Shown here: in pieces, positions 8,935 to 17,523 of the stretch
Position numbering within the stretch: position 1 is the stretch's first letter
Layout: each line of letters opens with the position of its first letter
Origin: Anaerobacillus alkalilacustris
GTDB lineage: Bacteria > Bacillota > Bacilli > Bacillales > Anaerobacillaceae
Length of the DNA: 64,000 nt
Reading direction: 5' to 3'
Assembly (NCBI RefSeq): GCF_001866005.1
Contig: NZ_MLQR01000031.1
Location: forward strand, 186,001-250,000
Position numbers and translations under genes: made by a program
The notes under the pieces: model-generated
What the model was told of the DNA's origin: nothing
Databases searched by the model: none
Seen by the model: the letters and a program-made list of their open reading frames with translations, nothing else

Positions 8935-10038
8935 TTGAAAAACGAATCAATTTTTTCGTTAGATACTCCAGCCATGTTACTTGACCTAACTAAACTTGAA
9001 CAAAACTTAAATGAAGTTAGCACCATAGCTAAAACGAACAACATTCAGTGGCGACCACACATAAAAACTCACAAAAGTATCCAAATTGCAAAAATGCAGG
9101 TAGCTAAAGGAGCTTGTGGAATAACAGTAGCAAAGCTTGAAGAGGCCGAAATAATGGCTGAAGCAGGAATTACTAATATCTTAATTGCCTATCCTCTTTC
9201 TAGCTCTCGTAAACTACAACGTCTGCAATCTTTGGCAGAAAAAACAGAAACGATTATTGCTATAGATTCAATTGAGCAAGCTATTCTTGTAAATAAAGCA
9301 TTTATAGGAAGAAATCGACTAGAGGTTTGGATCAAAATAAATTCTGGGCTAAACCGTTGTGGTATTGAAGTTGAGGAAGTTGTCGAGTTAGCTACATCTA
9401 TTACAAAATTACCTAACCTTACATTAACAGGTATTTTTACGCATGCAGGGCATTCTTATGCTGCAAGTTCACTAGAGGAAATTAAAGCCATTGCTATGAC
9501 TGAAGCTAAAGTTGTATTACAAAGCGCAAAGGCATGTGAAGAAGTAGATATACCTATCAAACACCGTAGCATAGGTTCTACACCGACATTTAAGTTTGGT
9601 GCAAAAATAAAAGGGATAACAGAAATCCGTCCTGGAAACGCCGCCTTTTTTGATATGTGTCAGGTTGGCTTAGGTATAACCACTCCATCTCAATGTGCAC
9701 TAACCGTCCTTGCATCAGTCGTTAGTTGCAAGAAGGAACGGATTATTTTTGATACAGGTAGTAAAGCTTTATCACTGGACCAAGGAGCTCATGGAAACAA
9801 GAGTGTTATTGGATATGGTTCGATCATTAATTATCCTGAAGTTACTCTTGCGCGATTATCGGAGGAACACGGTGTCGGTACTCTTTCTAGCAAAACTTCA
9901 TTAAAACTTACTGATAAAGTTCAAATTATTCCAAACCATTCTTGTGCAGTAGCTAACCTTTTTGATCATTACATTGTGCATCATAACGGATTAATCGTCG
10001 ATGAATGGTTAGTCGATGCGCGTGGCAAAATGAAATAG
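8935..10038 (+). CDS. PLP-dependent D-threonine aldolase / D-serine dehydratase-type enzyme
   Basis: Fold-type III pyridoxal-phosphate enzyme acting on D-hydroxy amino acids in the cytoplasm. The Schiff-base Lys is in WRPHIKTHKS (residue ~44) at the start of the alanine-racemase-like barrel; IKINSGLNRCGIE and FTHAGHSY are barrel motifs. The C-terminal metal site reads PNHSCAVANLFD: the H-x-C spacing resembles eukaryotic-type D-serine dehydratase, while classical D-threonine aldolases have H-x-D, so the substrate is open. 367 residues, normal length. TTG start behind GAGGTGA. Single gene followed by repeat D copy 2. Confidence 0.82.
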   Translation: MKNESIFSLDTPAMLLDLTKLEQNLNEVSTIAKTNNIQWRPHIKTHKSIQIAKMQVAKGACGITVAKLEEAEIMAEAGITNILIAYPLSSSRKLQRLQSLAEKTETIIAIDSIEQAILVNKAFIGRNRLEVWIKINSGLNRCGIEVEEVVELATSITKLPNLTLTGIFTHAGHSYAASSLEEIKAIAMTEAKVVLQSAKACEEVDIPIKHRSIGSTPTFKFGAKIKGITEIRPGNAAFFDMCQVGLGITTPSQCALTVLASVVSCKKERIIFDTGSKALSLDQGAHGNKSVIGYGSIINYPEVTLARLSEEHGVGTLSSKTSLKLTDKVQIIPNHSCAVANLFDHYIVHHNGLIVDEWLVDARGKMK

Positions 10039-10040
10039 TG

Positions 10041-10145
10041 AAATCGTTTCAGCAAGCTGAAACATCGGAAAATCAGGTGGAGAGTCTACTCCACCTGATT
10101 GGAAAATCCCACCTACGCTACGCTTAGAGGCGGGGGGCTTTCACC
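10041..10145 (-). repeat. Repeat family D, copy 2 (inverted)
   Basis: Same three hairpins as 136-240 in opposite order: GTTTCAGC...GCTGAAAC, AATCAGGTGGAG...CTCCACCTGATT and CCCACCT...AGGCGGGG. Relative to copy 1 several stem positions differ on both arms so that pairing is kept. It starts two bases after the stop codon of the PLP enzyme and may act as its terminator. Confidence 0.6.
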
Positions 10146-10339
10146 CTAAAAAAAATTCAGATAAAACTTAGCAAACCTAGCCTAAAGACGCTAGCTGAGC
10201 CTTAGTTGCACTTTTACTTAGTACATCCAAGTTCACTACGCGGAAAATGATCTTTGCTAATTTAACCCCTTCCTCACGGATAAGAAAGTTAAGTCTATTA
10301 AACGGAGGTTCTCTCCCTCATCGATTTAGCGTTTTAATT
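10146..10339. other. Intergenic region, nothing recognised
   Basis: About 190 bp with no ORF, no clear repeat shared elsewhere in the window, and no RNA motif that I recognise. Confidence 0.4.
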
Positions 10340-10379
10340 ATACAACTAATCACTTGCGTTGTTGGTGATTAGTTGTTTT
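10340..10379. terminator. Intrinsic terminator
   Basis: ACAACTAATCAC...GTGATTAGTTGT stem with TTTTATC after it on the plus strand. Confidence 0.75.
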
Positions 10380-10563
10380 ATCTATGCCTTTTATTGACAA
10401 TTATCCGTATCTTACTCACGACACTTATTTATGTTTAGAAAGCTCATAGAATACAATCATCTATTAACATATATACATTTCTCTACTTATACTACTTTTA
10501 TCCATATCTTTCAAAAATTCCTTGCATAATATGTACTAACCATAATGAAAGGTGGTGATTTAC

Positions 10564-10668
10564 ATGAGTTGCTACCCACCAGCTCCTAAACCAATCACTG
10601 ATTTTACGTTAATTCTAGTTCTGTTCATCTTACTAGTTATCATCGGCACTGCATTTGTTAAATGTTAA
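10564..10668 (+). CDS. yjcZ: YjcZ-type tiny membrane protein (sporulation)
   Basis: 34 residues: a short Pro/Cys-rich head then one membrane helix, FTLILVLFILLVIIGTAF. This core is the signature of the Bacillus tiny transmembrane family that includes YjcZ, often made in sporulating cells; the exact role is unknown. The ATG follows AAAGGTGGTGAT at ideal spacing, and a strong terminator follows the stop. A second copy with nearly the same helix is at 47228-47329. Too short for routine ORF calling but well supported. Confidence 0.88.
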   Translation: MSCYPPAPKPITDFTLILVLFILLVIIGTAFVKC

Positions 10669-10683
10669 CTAGGAATATCGAAT

Positions 10684-10722
10684 AAGAGCGTTCAGATTTC
10701 ACTTTGAACGCTCTTATTTTTT
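10684..10722 (+). terminator. Intrinsic terminator after yjcZ
   Basis: AAGAGCGTTC...GAACGCTCTT stem followed by ATTTTTT. Confidence 0.88.
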
Positions 10723-10751
10723 AATATTGACTTACTAACCCTTGAAGTACC

Positions 10752-11387
10752 CTATACAAATAATAATATCGCCAAAAAGTGTACAACTGTACCTGCTAAA
10801 ACAAAAATGTGCCAAACCATATGATGAAAAGGGAACCAACGAAACATATAAAATAAAGCACCGACTGTATATAATAATCCACCAATAATTAACAAAACAA
10901 CACCAATATCATGAAAATTCTTCACTAGCGGTTGCCACGCAAAGACAATCAACCACCCCATCAAAATATACAAAAGGGTAGATGTATATAAAAAACGTCG
11001 AACAAAAAATACTTTAAAAACAATACCTAATCCAGCAATAGACCAGAGTATAGCGAGTAATGAATAACCCAACTTGCCACCAATAACATTTACTAAGATT
11101 GGGGTATAAGAACCTGCAATAAACAAATAAATGGAGGAATGGTCAAAAATTTCAAAAAGATTTTTCACCCTACCTTCTGGGAATGCGTGAAGTAATGTGG
11201 ATGATACATATAATAGTACCATCGTCACTCCGTAAACGGTAAAGCTAATTATACTTGAAACTGCCCCCTCCATAGAAGCAAACACAATCAACAACGTTAA
11301 TGCAGAAATACTAAATACGACCCCAACTCCATGACTTATGGCGTTTGCAATTTCCTCACCTTTTGAATATCTATGTGTAGTTGCCAT
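10752..11387 (-). CDS. yplQ: Hemolysin III / PAQR-type membrane protein (YplQ-like)
   Basis: Seven-helix integral membrane protein of the hemolysin III branch of the PAQR superfamily. Metal-ligand residues are visible: EEIANAISHGVG near the N-terminus, SSTLLHAF, DHSSIYLFIAGSYTP, and HHMVWHIFVLAGTVVHFLA at the C-terminus. 211 residues, family-typical. Bacterial members are proposed hydrolases or membrane-fluidity proteins; haemolysis is a historical name. ATG start behind AAAGGAG. Monocistronic. Confidence 0.9.
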   Translation of the reverse strand: MATTHRYSKGEEIANAISHGVGVVFSISALTLLIVFASMEGAVSSIISFTVYGVTMVLLYVSSTLLHAFPEGRVKNLFEIFDHSSIYLFIAGSYTPILVNVIGGKLGYSLLAILWSIAGLGIVFKVFFVRRFLYTSTLLYILMGWLIVFAWQPLVKNFHDIGVVLLIIGGLLYTVGALFYMFRWFPFHHMVWHIFVLAGTVVHFLAILLFV

Positions 11388-11607
11388 GTTTAACTCCTTT
11401 CAACCAATATTCTAAATTTATGTTTACCAAATTTTATAGGCGAATTCGTATTAATATATATATTCTATTATAACATTAAACGATTGGTGAGAAATTTTCA
11501 AAAATAATTAACCCTCTGTTTTTTTCCTTCTTTATGCATTTAATTTGATTCTCTTTGACTATATTGATATTGTAAGTTCATGTGAGAATTATAGGAGGTA
11601 TGCACTT

Positions 11608-12012
11608 ATGTTATCATTAATAGCTCATCAACTTTTTTCAATATTATTTTTAATACTTTTACCACTGCCTATTATCGCTTTTGTAAAAAGCAAAAAGAAA
11701 CAACGGCTACCAGCACCAAAGCTATGGAAAATTCTTGTTATGCTCGCTAACTTAGCTTTATTTGTGTCTCTAATTACAGGATTTATTATTTTTCCAGATT
11801 ACACTTCTTTACGTGTATGGATTTCAGTAATATTAGTGCTAGTAATTGGAGGTTTTCTAGGAATATTCTCTAAACGACTAAAACTATATCAATTAGAAAA
11901 AGACATAGAAGCGCAACAAAAACATTTAAAAAAGATCTCAACGGTTGGATTCGGTTACATCATTTTCACGATAGGCACGTTTTGGTTTATGTCAAATTGG
12001 TATAACTTTTAA
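11608..12012 (+). CDS. Four-helix membrane protein, hypothetical
   Basis: 134 residues with hydrophobic stretches at ~3-23, ~42-62, ~66-86 and ~110-132, and a charged stretch between the last two helices (KRLKLYQLEKDIEAQQK). The ATG at 11608 follows AGGAGG closely; the in-frame extension to 11545 lacks a ribosome site. Repeat A copy 3 begins immediately at the stop codon. No family recognised. Confidence 0.7.
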   Translation: MLSLIAHQLFSILFLILLPLPIIAFVKSKKKQRLPAPKLWKILVMLANLALFVSLITGFIIFPDYTSLRVWISVILVLVIGGFLGIFSKRLKLYQLEKDIEAQQKHLKKISTVGFGYIIFTIGTFWFMSNWYNF

Positions 12013-12306
12013 CAAGAAAAGCGCAAGCGCCTTGGTCACGAGCGAAAGGCACTGGAAGGCCTTTGACAGAAGCCGCTTTTTGGCTTCTTACATTTACGTG
12101 CTTCTGCGTCTTCTAGCATAGCTTCGTAGCAAGCTTCCTCGAAGCAGTGTTTTGTGCGACGAGTAACCGCAGGAGCAAAGCTACATGAGGCTAATCGACG
12201 AAGGATCTCAAGCAGTAATTGAAGTCCGTTGCTTGTCTGAAGTGATCGAGCCGTTGGCGCCTGGAGCTAGACAGTTTCCAAGTTAGAAATTTATAAATTC
12301 TGATTT
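12013..12306 (+). repeat. Repeat family A, copy 3
   Basis: Full-length copy starting AAGAAAAGCGCAAGCGCC and ending TTATAAATTCTGATT. Interior from ~12100 is almost identical to copies 1 and 2, but the first 80 bases differ, as they do in copies 4 and 7 (TTGGTCACGAGC instead of CGCCTATCGGCG), defining a second subtype. Confidence 0.8.
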
Positions 12307-12345
12307 AAAAAAAGCTCCATTCACTTATTTAGTGTGTGGAGCTTT
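12306..12345. terminator. Terminator overlapping a kinase 3' end
   Basis: AAAGCTCCA...TGGAGCTTT stem; it includes the last codons of the reverse-strand kinase at 12325. Confidence 0.65.
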
Positions 12346-13605
12346 ATCATTGTTCGAAAATATTAACGTAAATGTCGTTCCTTTTCCTTTTTCACTTTCA
12401 ACCTGAACTAGGCCACCCATAGACTTAACCACATTGTATACTACGACCGTACCTAGTCCTGTTCCTTTTTCTTTTGTAGAATGATATGGCAATCCCAGTT
12501 TTTCTAGCTGTTGGTGAGACATACCGATACCATTATCCTTAATACTAATAATGATTTCACACTCCAACACTTTAACACTTATAGTAATCTCACCACTTTT
12601 CCCATTTGGAATTGCTTCAATACCATTTTTAACTAAGTTCATTAAGCATTGACGAAACTTTTGTTTATCTCCTATTAAGAAACAATCAGAACTTTCTTCA
12701 AATATTAATTTAATCTTATTTGTTAAAGCAAACGGAGCCATAACTTGAATTAAATATTCTATTTCTTTATTCACATTTATTGAAATAAACATATTCTTCT
12801 CAGTTGGATTAGCAAATGTTAAATAATCAGAAATAATTTCTTGCGCTCGATCTAGCTCTTGAAGTGAAAAATCAATATACTCTTCTTTTTTGTTTTGATC
12901 CAAATCTCTTTCATACAACAATTGAATAAAACCTCTGGTTACTGTTAACGGATTTTTTACTTCATGAGAAACACTTGCTGCTAGCTCACTAACTACACGG
13001 AGTCTTTCTGATTCATTAAATTCTAGCGCTATTTTCCGATTACGAAGTATATATTCAATCATATAGATAACTAAGAAAAATGTTAGGAATAATACAATTG
13101 AATAGTTTAATAGAACACTAAAGTGGTGTTGGTCTAATTTACTAGGTATAAGAAAAATGTTAATAGAAAAAGTCATAACTATTAATAAAAGAGTGACACT
13201 TGAGGTAAAAGCTAATTTTTTCTTGAAAACATATTGTTTAAATTGAGGACTAAAGAAATAGGTGAGTACTAATAAAATAAATCCTTGGGCAACAGCTACG
13301 TAAAAACCGGTACCTCCATCTATGAAATAGCGATAGAAAATCATGAGAAGAAACACTGATAAGCCAACAGCTCTTCCACCATATAGCGCTCCTAACATAA
13401 ATGGAATTAAGCGTAAATCATAGTAATGACCATAAATATCACTAAACGGAAATGACATACAAAGTACAGTTCCAACACCTGATATTACGACTAAGATAAC
13501 TTTCCGGTTTGTGATATCCATTTTTGAGTTTAGGAAAAAGATAGTATAAATAAACACACATAGTAAGATAATCAATACATTTAAAAGCAGAAAGTTCATT
13601 ATCAT
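12325..13605 (-). CDS. KinB-like sporulation sensor histidine kinase
   Basis: Membrane histidine kinase predicted to feed the sporulation phosphorelay. Six hydrophobic segments fill residues ~1-185 without a large extracellular domain, as in B. subtilis KinB (428 residues; here 426). The phospho-acceptor is His214 in SELAASVSHEVKNPLTVTRG, almost identical to the KinB motif; the N box is NLVKNGIEAIP, and the ATPase lid region is DNGIGMSHQQLEKLGLP with GTGLGTVV. Start ATG-ATA-ATG behind GTGAGGG. A paralogue of the same length and layout lies directly upstream (13930-15207) in the same direction but 300 bp apart. KinB-like is secure; which signal it senses is not. Confidence 0.88.
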   Translation of the reverse strand: MIMNFLLLNVLIILLCVFIYTIFFLNSKMDITNRKVILVVISGVGTVLCMSFPFSDIYGHYYDLRLIPFMLGALYGGRAVGLSVFLLMIFYRYFIDGGTGFYVAVAQGFILLVLTYFFSPQFKQYVFKKKLAFTSSVTLLLIVMTFSINIFLIPSKLDQHHFSVLLNYSIVLFLTFFLVIYMIEYILRNRKIALEFNESERLRVVSELAASVSHEVKNPLTVTRGFIQLLYERDLDQNKKEEYIDFSLQELDRAQEIISDYLTFANPTEKNMFISINVNKEIEYLIQVMAPFALTNKIKLIFEESSDCFLIGDKQKFRQCLMNLVKNGIEAIPNGKSGEITISVKVLECEIIISIKDNGIGMSHQQLEKLGLPYHSTKEKGTGLGTVVVYNVVKSMGGLVQVESEKGKGTTFTLIFSNNDKAPHTK

Positions 13606-13807
13606 TAACCCTCACAGTCAGATCCATCCGATGTTTTTATTTAATGAATATCTTAATTCAGTAAGAAAATTCGCTTAGCATTTAATTACGTATATTTCAT
13701 AAGTAAACAAGCTAGATAATTCTTTTTATTTAGTTACGATCAAACCTACACAATTATATATAATCGCTTAGTGGCAAGAATGAAGAAGCTTTTATTGTAT
13801 ATTTACT

Positions 13808-13936
13808 TAGCTTAATGAATTTCATAATTGTTTATTTCCGCTACTCTGATACTAAATGTTGTTGGATGAATACCGTTTTCAACAATATTTAGACTTATGT
13901 AGCTCCATTTAGGTAATTATGAAATTCACTTAGCTA
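13808..13936. repeat. Repeat family E: MITE-like element with 22-bp inverted ends
   Basis: The ends TAGCTTAATGAATTTCATAATT (13808-13829, shown here as its two halves TAGCTTAATGA and ATTTCATAATT) and the reverse complement of 13915-13936 match at 20 of 22 positions. About 85 AT-rich bases lie between. The right end overlaps the last codons of the next kinase gene. A loosely similar right half (TATGTAGCTC...GGTAATTAT) occurs at 40853-40893. Confidence 0.5.
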
Positions 13937-15207
13937 ATGTAACTTTTACTATTCGAATTAGATAATGGGATTTCCAAGAAAAAAGTAGTTCCAACACTTT
14001 CTCTACTTTTTATATCTACTTTCCATCCCATTGATTTAATAATACTATAGGCAACCATTATTCCAAGACCAGTTCCTGTTTCCTTTGTTGAATAGAACGG
14101 TAAACCGAGTAACGAAATTTCTTCCTTCGACATCCCTTCACCAAAGTCTTGAATTGAAAGAATTAACGTTTGGTGCTTTAGTTTTGTATTGACAATCACT
14201 TTTCCACCCTCGTTCATTGCCTCAATTGCATTTTTTACAATGTTTACAATACATTGTTGAAACTTTTGGGGATCACCAATGACATAAACTTCCATTATAT
14301 TTTCTACAGAAAGTTCTACTCCTCGCATAAGCGCATACGGCATTAGCACCTGAACAACTTTGTCAATTTCCTCAGAAACCTCTATGCTTGTTAGTGCGTT
14401 CCCATTAGAAGGTTTGGCATATGTTAAATAACCTGTAATAATGGCCTTAGCTCGATCTAGTTCACATAAAGAATAATCTAAATACTCTTTTCTCTTGTCG
14501 TAGGTAATTTCATTATCCTTTAACAATTGTAGAAAGCCTTTCGTCACAGTAAGTGGATTGCGTACTTCATGTGAAACACTAGCAGCAAGTTCACTTATAA
14601 CTCTTAGTTTTTCTATTTCATTTATTTCTTCTTGCATTTTTTGATTTTGTCTAATGTATTCAATAATATGAATGATCAATGAATAAGTTAAAAGCAGAGT
14701 AACAGAATGGAAGATTAATATTGATAAGAAATAATAATCTAACGTATGCGGCATGAAAAAGAAATGATTTAAGACATTTACTGTCCAACTCACTAACAAG
14801 AATGCTAATCCTATTAGATGTTTTTTTCGTATGCTATAACTTTTAAAATTAGGGCTTACAATATGTGTGAAAATCATTACTAAAAGACCTTGAAAAATTG
14901 TTAAATAAAACCCGGTACCGCTACCAATAAGTATGTATTGTGACAGGATAAAAGCAACTAAAAGGACCCCTCCCACATTTCTCCCACCATAAATAGCCCC
15001 GATAATAAAAGGGATTACTCTTAAATCATAAAGATAGTCATTGATATTTTCAGCAGGAAATATCATACAGAGCACAATACTAACAATTGCCACGAAGCCG
15101 ATGAGAGGTTTTTGATATTTATCGTGAACCTGTTTATTAAAAACAAAGATATAATATATGAATACTCCTATTAAAATGGTAAGAACATTTAATAGTAAAT
15201 TAACCAA
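13930..15207 (-). CDS. KinB-like sporulation sensor histidine kinase (second copy)
   Basis: Paralogue of the kinase at 12325-13605. Six membrane helices in residues ~1-190, phospho-acceptor His213 in SELAASVSHEVRNPLTVTKG, N box NIVKNAIEAMN, G boxes DFGEGMSKEEISLLGLP and GTGLGIMVAYS. The frame opens at ATG 15249, but TTG 15207 follows AGGTGGTGAT and aligns the N-terminus with the other copy (425 residues). The C-terminus runs into the inverted end of repeat E. The two copies share the C-terminal motor almost motif by motif while the membrane part has diverged, suggesting duplication and specialisation to different inputs. Confidence 0.86.
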   Translation of the reverse strand: MVNLLLNVLTILIGVFIYYIFVFNKQVHDKYQKPLIGFVAIVSIVLCMIFPAENINDYLYDLRVIPFIIGAIYGGRNVGGVLLVAFILSQYILIGSGTGFYLTIFQGLLVMIFTHIVSPNFKSYSIRKKHLIGLAFLLVSWTVNVLNHFFFMPHTLDYYFLSILIFHSVTLLLTYSLIIHIIEYIRQNQKMQEEINEIEKLRVISELAASVSHEVRNPLTVTKGFLQLLKDNEITYDKRKEYLDYSLCELDRAKAIITGYLTYAKPSNGNALTSIEVSEEIDKVVQVLMPYALMRGVELSVENIMEVYVIGDPQKFQQCIVNIVKNAIEAMNEGGKVIVNTKLKHQTLILSIQDFGEGMSKEEISLLGLPFYSTKETGTGLGIMVAYSIIKSMGWKVDIKSRESVGTTFFLEIPLSNSNSKSYIS

Positions 15208-15401
15208 CCAATCACCACCTATATAAAACTTAGTAAATAAGGAAAACATAAGAAAATAAGCATTATTTTTTTGATTATATCTTTATACAAAACGCCTTCC
15301 TAGCCCACTTTTTACCTTCATAAAATCAGGTGAAGTAACCTCGTTCAGGTAGGTGTTAAATTTACATAGCTTTCCTACTACAATTATTAATTATCCCTTT
15401 G

Positions 15402-15440
15402 AAAAAAGCAAACCTTCAATACTATAAAGGTTTGCTTTTT
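15402..15440. terminator. Terminator after yeeI
   Basis: AAAAAGCAAACCTT...AAAGGTTTGCTTTTT hairpin, placed just past the stop codon of the reverse-strand gene. Confidence 0.85.
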
Positions 15441-15444
15441 ATAA

Positions 15445-16164
15445 TTATTCACCTAAATCAACATTATGGTACACTCGTTGAACATCATCTAAATCTTCTA
15501 ACGTATCAATAATTTTTTCGAATTTTATTTTCGCATCCTCAGTAAGGGATATTTCATTTTGCGGAAGCATTGTTTGTTCAGCAACTGTGAACTCAGTAAT
15601 CCCAACACTCTTGAATGCTTCTTGTACGGCATGAAACTGATCTGGTTCTGCATAAATAATTACTGCTTCTTCTTCTTGTAAGATATCACGCACTTCTACG
15701 TCCTCTTCCAACAGTAATTCAAGAACCTCTTCTTCAGTTTTACCTTCGACCCCAATTACTGCTATTGCGTCAAACATATAAGCAACAGATCCATTTACCC
15801 CTAAATTCCCACCATTTTTATTAAATGCAGCACGTACTTCAGCTGCAGTACGATTTACGTTATTCGTTAGGGCATCAACAATAACCATTGATCCGTTTGG
15901 ACCGAAACCTTCATAACGAAGTTCATCATAAGACTCTTCAGTACCGCCTTTGGCTTTTTCAATAGCACGGTCAATAATGGCTTTCGGTACATTATACGTT
16001 TTTGCCCGTTCAATAACGAATTTTAGTGCTTGGTTTGATTCTGGATCTGGTTCACCCCGCTTAGCCGTTACATAAATTTCCAACCCGAATTTTGAATAGA
16101 CACGACTATTATTAGCATCTTTAGATGCTTTTTTTTCTTTAATATTGTTCCACTTACGGCCCAT
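15445..16164 (-). CDS. yeeI: YebC/PmpR-family protein (YeeI-like)
   Basis: YebC-family proteins are DNA-binding regulators or, in recently described members, ribosome-associated factors that help translate proline runs. This one starts [16 protein letters not shown], the YeeI form of the N-terminus, then [40 protein letters not shown] and [19 protein letters not shown], all family landmarks. 239 residues from ATG 16164, the length of B. subtilis YeeI; the frame upstream to 16386 is non-coding and includes repeat A. Single gene with its own terminator. Confidence 0.92.
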   Translation of the reverse strand: MGRKWNNIKEKKASKDANNSRVYSKFGLEIYVTAKRGEPDPESNQALKFVIERAKTYNVPKAIIDRAIEKAKGGTEESYDELRYEGFGPNGSMVIVDALTNNVNRTAAEVRAAFNKNGGNLGVNGSVAYMFDAIAVIGVEGKTEEEVLELLLEEDVEVRDILQEEEAVIIYAEPDQFHAVQEAFKSVGITEFTVAEQTMLPQNEISLTEDAKIKFEKIIDTLEDLDDVQRVYHNVDLGE

Positions 16165-16372
16165 ATTGTTCTCACTCTCTTTCAACTTTTTTACTCTAAT
16201 AATTGCTAAATTCCTTTTCATTATAGAAAAAATTTCAAGACCATTATGATGCGTGTATTTTGATAGTAAAGATAAACTTATTTCAGATTTTATTATACAG
16301 GAAATACAACATTTGTTAAGAGGAGCAGTAAAATTATGTAGTGAACACAGTCTCATAATGAATATTGGATGA

Positions 16373-16668
16373 CAAGAAAAGCGCAAGCATCTTGGTCACG
16401 AGCAGCTGCTCCTGTGCCACTCCGTTTGCTCGTCGCAAAGCCGTCTTTGGCTTCCGCGTGCTTCTGCGTCTTCTAGCCTAGCTTCGTAGCAAACTTCCTC
16501 GAAGCAGTGTTTTGTGCGACAATTAATCGCAGGAGCAAAGTAGCATGGAGCATCTTCAAGAAGAAATCCAAGAAGGCATTGAAGTCAGAAACTTAACTGA
16601 AGTGACCGAGCTCGTAGGCTGCTTGCGCTAGACAGGTTCTAAGTTAGAAATTTATAAATTCTGATTAT
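16373..16668 (+). repeat. Repeat family A, copy 4
   Basis: Starts AAGAAAAGCGCAAGCATC, carries the GTGCTTCTGCGTCTTCTAGC core and ends TTAGAAATTTATAAATTCTG. It is the most divergent full-length copy, with the CCGAGCTCGTAGGCTGCTTG subtype of the 3' part also seen at 35640 and 40590. Confidence 0.75.
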
Positions 16669-16674
16669 GTAAAA

Positions 16675-16716
16675 ATAGAGAAAAAGACTTTTTTGAACAA
16701 AGTCTTTTCCTCTAAG
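16675..16716. terminator. Hairpin terminator
   Basis: AGAGAAAAAGACTTT...AAAGTCTTTTCCTCT stem. It lies between repeat A copy 4 and repeat B copy 1. Confidence 0.6.
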
Positions 16717-16754
16717 AATACCTTATGTTACCCTATTAAAAAATTAATATTGAT

Positions 16755-16812
16755 AAAGCTGAACTTCAGTCATTGGGGTTTTACTCCCCCTTAAGAATGG
16801 GATAAATCCCTA
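16755..16812 (+). repeat. Repeat family B, copy 1 (short form)
   Basis: Begins AAAGCTGAACTTCAGTCA and ends CTTAAGAATGGGATAAA. Longer forms of the same element occur at 28408, 30648, 32090 and 35401, and another short form at 40308. Confidence 0.6.
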
Positions 16813-16836
16813 AATTCACTACGAATAATCTAAAGA

Positions 16837-17295
16837 TTAACCTACTTTCGTATCTTTTATAGATTTTATTTCATCAGCTGTTAACGTTTCCAATAGGTCT
16901 ATTAGAATAATTAATTTTTCTTCAACTTTTGCAATACCATTTATATATTTTTCATTAATTACACCAAGTAACTCTGGACGACTTTGAATGTCCGATTGCA
17001 TTAACGTTAAAACTTGAGAAGCATCATCTACAATAAAACCAACTCGATTATCCTCTAAACTACTAATAATAATTTTGCTAGTTTCCTTTATTTGAGTATC
17101 TATCAAATGAAATTTTTTCTTTAGATTAATAACCGGAATAACATTTCCTCTTAAATTAATCACACCTTCAATAAAAGTTGGTGAATTAGGAACCATTGTC
17201 ATCGTTGGACATTCAGATATTTCTTTTACGTTCATAATATCAATTCCATATTCACCTTCTTCTAGCTTAAAAACTACATATTGATTATGTAACAA
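16837..17295 (-). CDS. cheW: CheW-like chemotaxis coupling protein
   Basis: Single CheW domain, 152 residues, which couples chemoreceptors to the CheA kinase in the cytoplasm. Typical segments are VVFKLEEGEYGIDIMNVKEI, FIEGVINLRGNVIPVINLKKKF and VGFIVDDASQVLTL. The TTG start follows AAGGAG with nine-base spacing. It is not near other chemotaxis genes, so it may be a dedicated or accessory coupler rather than the main CheW; the symbol denotes the family. Confidence 0.85.
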   Translation of the reverse strand: MLHNQYVVFKLEEGEYGIDIMNVKEISECPTMTMVPNSPTFIEGVINLRGNVIPVINLKKKFHLIDTQIKETSKIIISSLEDNRVGFIVDDASQVLTLMQSDIQSRPELLGVINEKYINGIAKVEEKLIILIDLLETLTADEIKSIKDTKVG

Positions 17296-17523
17296 CTTTC
17301 TCCACTCCTTAGAAATTTAATCTACCCAAAAGTCAACCAGGTAGGTGTAACCGAGAATAACCCATTATTATTAACCCACTCAATCGTAGTTTACTTAGAC
17401 TTGTGGTGTGTATTTAAAGATTTTTATAATACTATGATCTTCCTAAATACTAATAAAAGTATATTTTACAGAAAAACAAAGTTCAATATTTATTTTATTT
17501 CCTAGGATTATGAGTTTCAACCA

